From an uncultured Pedobacter sp. (GTDB taxonomy: Bacteria > Bacteroidota > Bacteroidia > Sphingobacteriales > Sphingobacteriaceae): 64,000 nucleotides of DNA. Shown here piece after piece: positions 61,194-64,000 of this stretch. Positions within the stretch are counted from its first letter, which is position 1, and every line of letters begins with the position of its first letter. The DNA lies in the NCBI RefSeq assembly GCF_913776295.1, contig NZ_CAJYOJ010000013.1, positions 62,001 through 126,000 on the forward strand, given 5' to 3'. Under the pieces are notes generated by a model. That model saw only the letters and a list, made by a program, of their open reading frames with translations, was not told the DNA's origin and did not search any database. The position numbers and the translations under genes are program-made.

Positions 61194-62849
61194 TTAATTA
61201 GGCTTCTTAAACGTATCTTTAAGTGTTACTGTTCTGTTGAAAACCAAATTATCGGCTGTTGAATCTTTATCTAAACAGAAATAACCTTTGCGGATAAACT
61301 GATAGCGGCTTTCTAAATTGGCATCTGCCAAAGCAGGTTCGATATAAGCCTGAGGTAATACCGTTAAACTTTCAGGGTTTAAATAATCTTTAAAATCACC
61401 TTCTTCAGCATCCGGTGTTTCAGATGTAAATAAGCGATCGTAGAGGCGAATTTCGGCCGTTTTGGCATGCTGAGCACTTACCCAATGGATCGTTCCTTTA
61501 ACATTGATGCCGCTGGTATCACTTCCGCTTTTCGACTCCGGAATATAGGTACAACGAATTTCGGTCACATTTCCGTTTTCGTCTTTCACAAAATCTTCGC
61601 ACTTAACAATATAGGCAAATTTTAAGCGTACCATTGCACCAGGAGCCAGGCGGAACCATTTTTTTGCAGGCACTTCCATAAAATCTTCACGTTCTATCCA
61701 AAGCTCATTGCTAAAAGGGATCACTCTTGTGCCACCGCCGTTTTCAGCTTCGGGATTATTTTCACCGATTAAATCCTCTGTGCCTTTTTCATAATTCGTA
61801 ATGACCAATTTTATCGGGTCTAAAACTGCCATTACGCGATTAGCCGTTTTATTTAAATCCTCACGGATGCAGAATTCCAATAAACTGAGTTCAATTAAGT
61901 TTTCGCGCTTGGCAATACCAATGCGTTCGCAAAACTCACGGATACTTTTTGGGGTAAAGCCTCTTCTACGCAAACCACTAATGGTTGGCATGCGCGGATC
62001 GTCCCATCCATTTACCAGGTTTTCGTTAACCAATTGAAGAAGCTTACGTTTACTCATTACCGTACTGGTCAGATTTAAACGGGCAAATTCATATTGTTTT
62101 GAAGGGAAAATCTCCAATTTTTCAATAAACCAATCGTACAATTCGCGGTGAGAAACATATTCTAACGTACAAATGGAGTGGGTAATATGTTCAATACTAT
62201 CGCTTTGTCCGTGAGCAAAATCATACATGGGATAAATGCACCATTTATTGCCTGTACGGTGATGTCCGGCATGTTTAATACGATAGATAATCGGATCGCG
62301 CATTAACATGTTCGGACTGGCCATATCGATTTTAGCCCTCAGAATATAGGCACCATCAGGAAATTCTCCATTTTTCATTTTAGTGAAAATGGCTAAATTT
62401 TCTTCGATGCTGCGGTTGCGATACGGGCTATCCTGTCCGGGCTCAGTTGGTGTGCCTTTTAAAGCTGCAATTTCATCTGCAGAACTCTCATCAACATATG
62501 CCAGGCCTTTTTCGATCAGCTTAACGGCAAAGCCATACAGCTCATCAAAATAATCTGAAGCATACAATTCATTTTTCCAGTTAAAACCCAACCATCTGAT
62601 ATCTTCTTGCTGACTGTTTACATATTCTGTTTTTTCGGTAACCGGATTGGTATCATCAAAACGCAGATTGGTATAACCGCCATATTTTTGTGTTAGTCCG
62701 AAATTTAAGCATATTGCTTTCGCGTGGCCAATGTGCAGATAACCATTCGGTTCAGGCGGAAAACGCGTAACCAAAGTTTCGTACTTACCACTATTTAAGT
62801 CGTTCTCAACAATTTCTTCAATAAAGTTCAATGACTTCTCTTCGCTCAT
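61194..62849 (-). CDS. glnS: Glutaminyl-tRNA synthetase
   Basis: GlnRS charges tRNA-Gln with glutamine. The 551-residue class I synthetase has FPPEPNGYLHIGHAKAIC (HIGH motif), RFDDTNPVTEKTEYV, and VMSKRKLLQLV as the KMSKS equivalent. The following anticodon-binding beta-barrels fit the family length of about 550. It stands alone with its own promoter box and terminator. Confidence 0.97.
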   Translation of the reverse strand: MSEEKSLNFIEEIVENDLNSGKYETLVTRFPPEPNGYLHIGHAKAICLNFGLTQKYGGYTNLRFDDTNPVTEKTEYVNSQQEDIRWLGFNWKNELYASDYFDELYGFAVKLIEKGLAYVDESSADEIAALKGTPTEPGQDSPYRNRSIEENLAIFTKMKNGEFPDGAYILRAKIDMASPNMLMRDPIIYRIKHAGHHRTGNKWCIYPMYDFAHGQSDSIEHITHSICTLEYVSHRELYDWFIEKLEIFPSKQYEFARLNLTSTVMSKRKLLQLVNENLVNGWDDPRMPTISGLRRRGFTPKSIREFCERIGIAKRENLIELSLLEFCIREDLNKTANRVMAVLDPIKLVITNYEKGTEDLIGENNPEAENGGGTRVIPFSNELWIEREDFMEVPAKKWFRLAPGAMVRLKFAYIVKCEDFVKDENGNVTEIRCTYIPESKSGSDTSGINVKGTIHWVSAQHAKTAEIRLYDRLFTSETPDAEEGDFKDYLNPESLTVLPQAYIEPALADANLESRYQFIRKGYFCLDKDSTADNLVFNRTVTLKDTFKKPN

Positions 62850-62871
62850 AAAAACCTGTAAATTAGGAATG

Positions 62872-62879
62872 CAAATGTA
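62872..62879 (-). promoter_or_regulatory. Candidate promoter (-7 box) for glnS
   Basis: On the minus strand TACATTTG matches TAnnTTTG, 22 bases before the ATG. No TTG at the usual distance was found. Confidence 0.45.
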
Positions 62880-62962
62880 AAAAGATTAGCGCAATTCTAC
62901 TTGTTTTAGTTAATGATTAATTTGAGACTCAAAATCGATACATTTACATCAACTTAATATGA

Positions 62963-63385
62963 ATGATGAGCAAAGTATTAAATCGGCCTATCCGCATTTT
63001 AGTAGCTAAAGTTGGATTAGATGGCCATGACAGGGGGGCTAAAGTAATTGCAACTTCCTTACGGGATGCTGGCATGGAGGTAATTTATACCGGCCTGCGC
63101 CAAACACCGGAAATGGTAGTGAATACGGCGCTCCAGGAGGATGTGGATGCCATCGGAATTTCTATCCTGTCGGGGGCACATATGACTGTTTTTCCAAAGA
63201 TTATCCATTTTATGAAAGAAAAACAGTTAGATGATGTGTTGTTAACCGGCGGCGGGATTATCCCTGAAGCTGACCGGTTAAAGCTGGCAGCTATGGGCGT
63301 AGGCGAGCTATTTCCACCAGGTACAACAATGGCAAGTATTGTAGAATATATTCAGAATTGGGTAACAGAAAATAGAAATTTTTAA
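62963..63385 (+). CDS. Cobalamin-binding subunit of an acyl-CoA mutase (methylmalonyl-CoA mutase type)
   Basis: The 140-residue protein is a stand-alone B12-binding domain: [19 protein letters not shown] carries DxHxxG, whose His replaces the lower ligand of cobalamin. [13 protein letters not shown] (SxL) and [13 protein letters not shown] (GG) follow, as in the C-terminal domain of methylmalonyl-CoA mutase. Separate small subunits of this size serve mutases of the IcmB/HcmB kind. The large subunit is not in the window. A second ATG at 62966 is equally possible. The enoyl-CoA hydratase starts four bases after its stop. Confidence 0.88.
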   Translation: MMSKVLNRPIRILVAKVGLDGHDRGAKVIATSLRDAGMEVIYTGLRQTPEMVVNTALQEDVDAIGISILSGAHMTVFPKIIHFMKEKQLDDVLLTGGGIIPEADRLKLAAMGVGELFPPGTTMASIVEYIQNWVTENRNF

Positions 63386-63388
63386 GCT

Positions 63389-64000
63389 ATGGCATATCAA
63401 AATTTAATCTCAGAACTAAAGGAAAACATTTTATACGTCACCATCAATCGCGAAAAGGCGCTAAATGCTTTAAACAAGGATACTTTGGCGGAACTGGCGG
63501 ATGTAATTGCTTATGCAGATAAGAGTGATGCGGTAAGGGGGGTTATTTTGACCGGTGCAGGTGAAAAGGCTTTTGTTGCAGGGGCTGACATTAAAGAATT
63601 TTCTGATTATAGCGGTAAACAGGGAGAAGATTTAGCCAAACTTGGTCATAATCGGGTTTTTAATGCTATTGAGAATTCCTCAAAGCCATTTATTGCCGCA
63701 ATCAATGGTTTTGCTTTAGGTGGTGGATTGGAGTTGGCCATGGCCTGCCACATGCGCATCGCTTCAGACCATGCGAAATTGGGTTTGCCCGAAGTTACTT
63801 TGGGTTTAATTCCTGGCTACGGAGGTACCCAGCGCCTCACACAATTGGTTGGAAAGGGGAAAGCAATAGAAATGATTACAACCGCAAACATGATTACCGC
63901 TTCAACCGCAGAAGGAATAGGCCTTGTCAATTATGTTGTTCCACAGTCTGATTTGATCAGTAAGGCTGAAGAAATATTAAATATAATTAAGCAACGTGCA
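63389..64000 (+). CDS. Enoyl-CoA hydratase/isomerase (crotonase family), cut off at right edge
   Basis: The frame opens with ATG at 63389, three bases after the upstream stop codon, and stays open to the window edge (204 codons). It shows the oxyanion-hole segments GAGEKAFVAGADIKEFSDY and INGFALGGGLELAMACHMRI. LPEVTLGLIPGYGGTQRLTQ follows; both catalytic Glu positions (in GGGLELAMAC and LPEVTLG) are present. It likely hydrates enoyl-CoA in fatty or branched-chain acid breakdown, in an operon with the B12 subunit. The C-terminus lies outside. Confidence 0.93.
   Translation, partial: MAYQNLISELKENILYVTINREKALNALNKDTLAELADVIAYADKSDAVRGVILTGAGEKAFVAGADIKEFSDYSGKQGEDLAKLGHNRVFNAIENSSKPFIAAINGFALGGGLELAMACHMRIASDHAKLGLPEVTLGLIPGYGGTQRLTQLVGKGKAIEMITTANMITASTAEGIGLVNYVVPQSDLISKAEEILNIIKQRA

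Noticed and set aside
1..64000. CRISPR arrays, tRNA/rRNA genes, phage genes, IS transposases
   Set aside because: I looked for spaced identical repeats, cloverleaf sequences and transposase or integrase motifs and saw none; the repeats found are REP-like or heptamer tracts.

Overview
The window looks like a chromosomal segment of a Bacteroidota bacterium, most probably family Sphingobacteriaceae (Pedobacter or a close relative). The grounds are AT-rich DNA, promoters of the Bacteroidota type (TTG, about 19 bases, TAnnTTTG), almost no Shine-Dalgarno sequences, lipoproteins and TonB-dependent receptors with carboxypeptidase-regulatory-like N-termini, and pyruvate dehydrogenase E1 alpha followed directly by an E2 with two lipoyl domains and no E1 beta. 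No rRNA, tRNA, CRISPR array, phage or transposase gene was recognised.

Layout. 1-2.8 kb: end of a surface-polysaccharide locus (flippase, methyltransferase, glycosyltransferase). 3.6-8.4 kb: a compact cyanophycin module, with synthetase cphA divergent from cyanophycinase cphB and an isoaspartyl peptidase. 8.5-21 kb: envelope and proteolysis genes (TPR protein, tail-specific protease, SPFH protein, M13 peptidase, F5/8-type lipoprotein, CapA, NlpC/P60), plus an AraC/SDR pair and two small membrane proteins. 21.5-24.2 kb: pdhA-pdhC. 24.3-24.9 kb: a GxxExxY gene inside inverted repeats. 25-34 kb: mixed housekeeping, including polA. 34-38 kb: DNA and tRNA maintenance genes (tag, an alkyltransferase-like protein, trmB), interrupted by a four-helix-bundle (23S IVP-like) gene bracketed by heptamer repeats. 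37.7-43.8 kb: fcl, GH130, oxyR, sod, tadA, csaA. 44-48.8 kb: xylose operon xylB-xylA-symporter behind LacI-type operators. 49.5-55.4 kb: a TPP riboswitch, TonB-dependent receptor, thiE, membrane protein, ThiN-like protein and GNAT. 55.5-64 kb: outer-membrane receptor, M49-like peptidase, amidase, glnS, then a B12-binding subunit and an enoyl-CoA hydratase that runs off the right edge.

How genes work together. CphA, CphB and the isoaspartyl peptidase form a complete make-store-degrade cycle for an Asp-Arg nitrogen polymer. XylB, XylA and the symporter carry xylose to xylulose 5-phosphate. The thiamine-diphosphate riboswitch ties outer-membrane uptake to thiamine phosphate synthase.

The most unusual pattern is a family of 7-bp-period tandem repeats with an RGTY-like core. 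About nine tracts of three to six units lie in the gaps, often within a few bases of a stop codon. One forms the accessory arm of the TPP riboswitch, and two flank the four-helix-bundle gene and appear to supply the first codons of tag and the last codons of its other neighbour. Three further families of longer dispersed repeats also fill the gaps. All calls come from reading the sequence; no database search was run.
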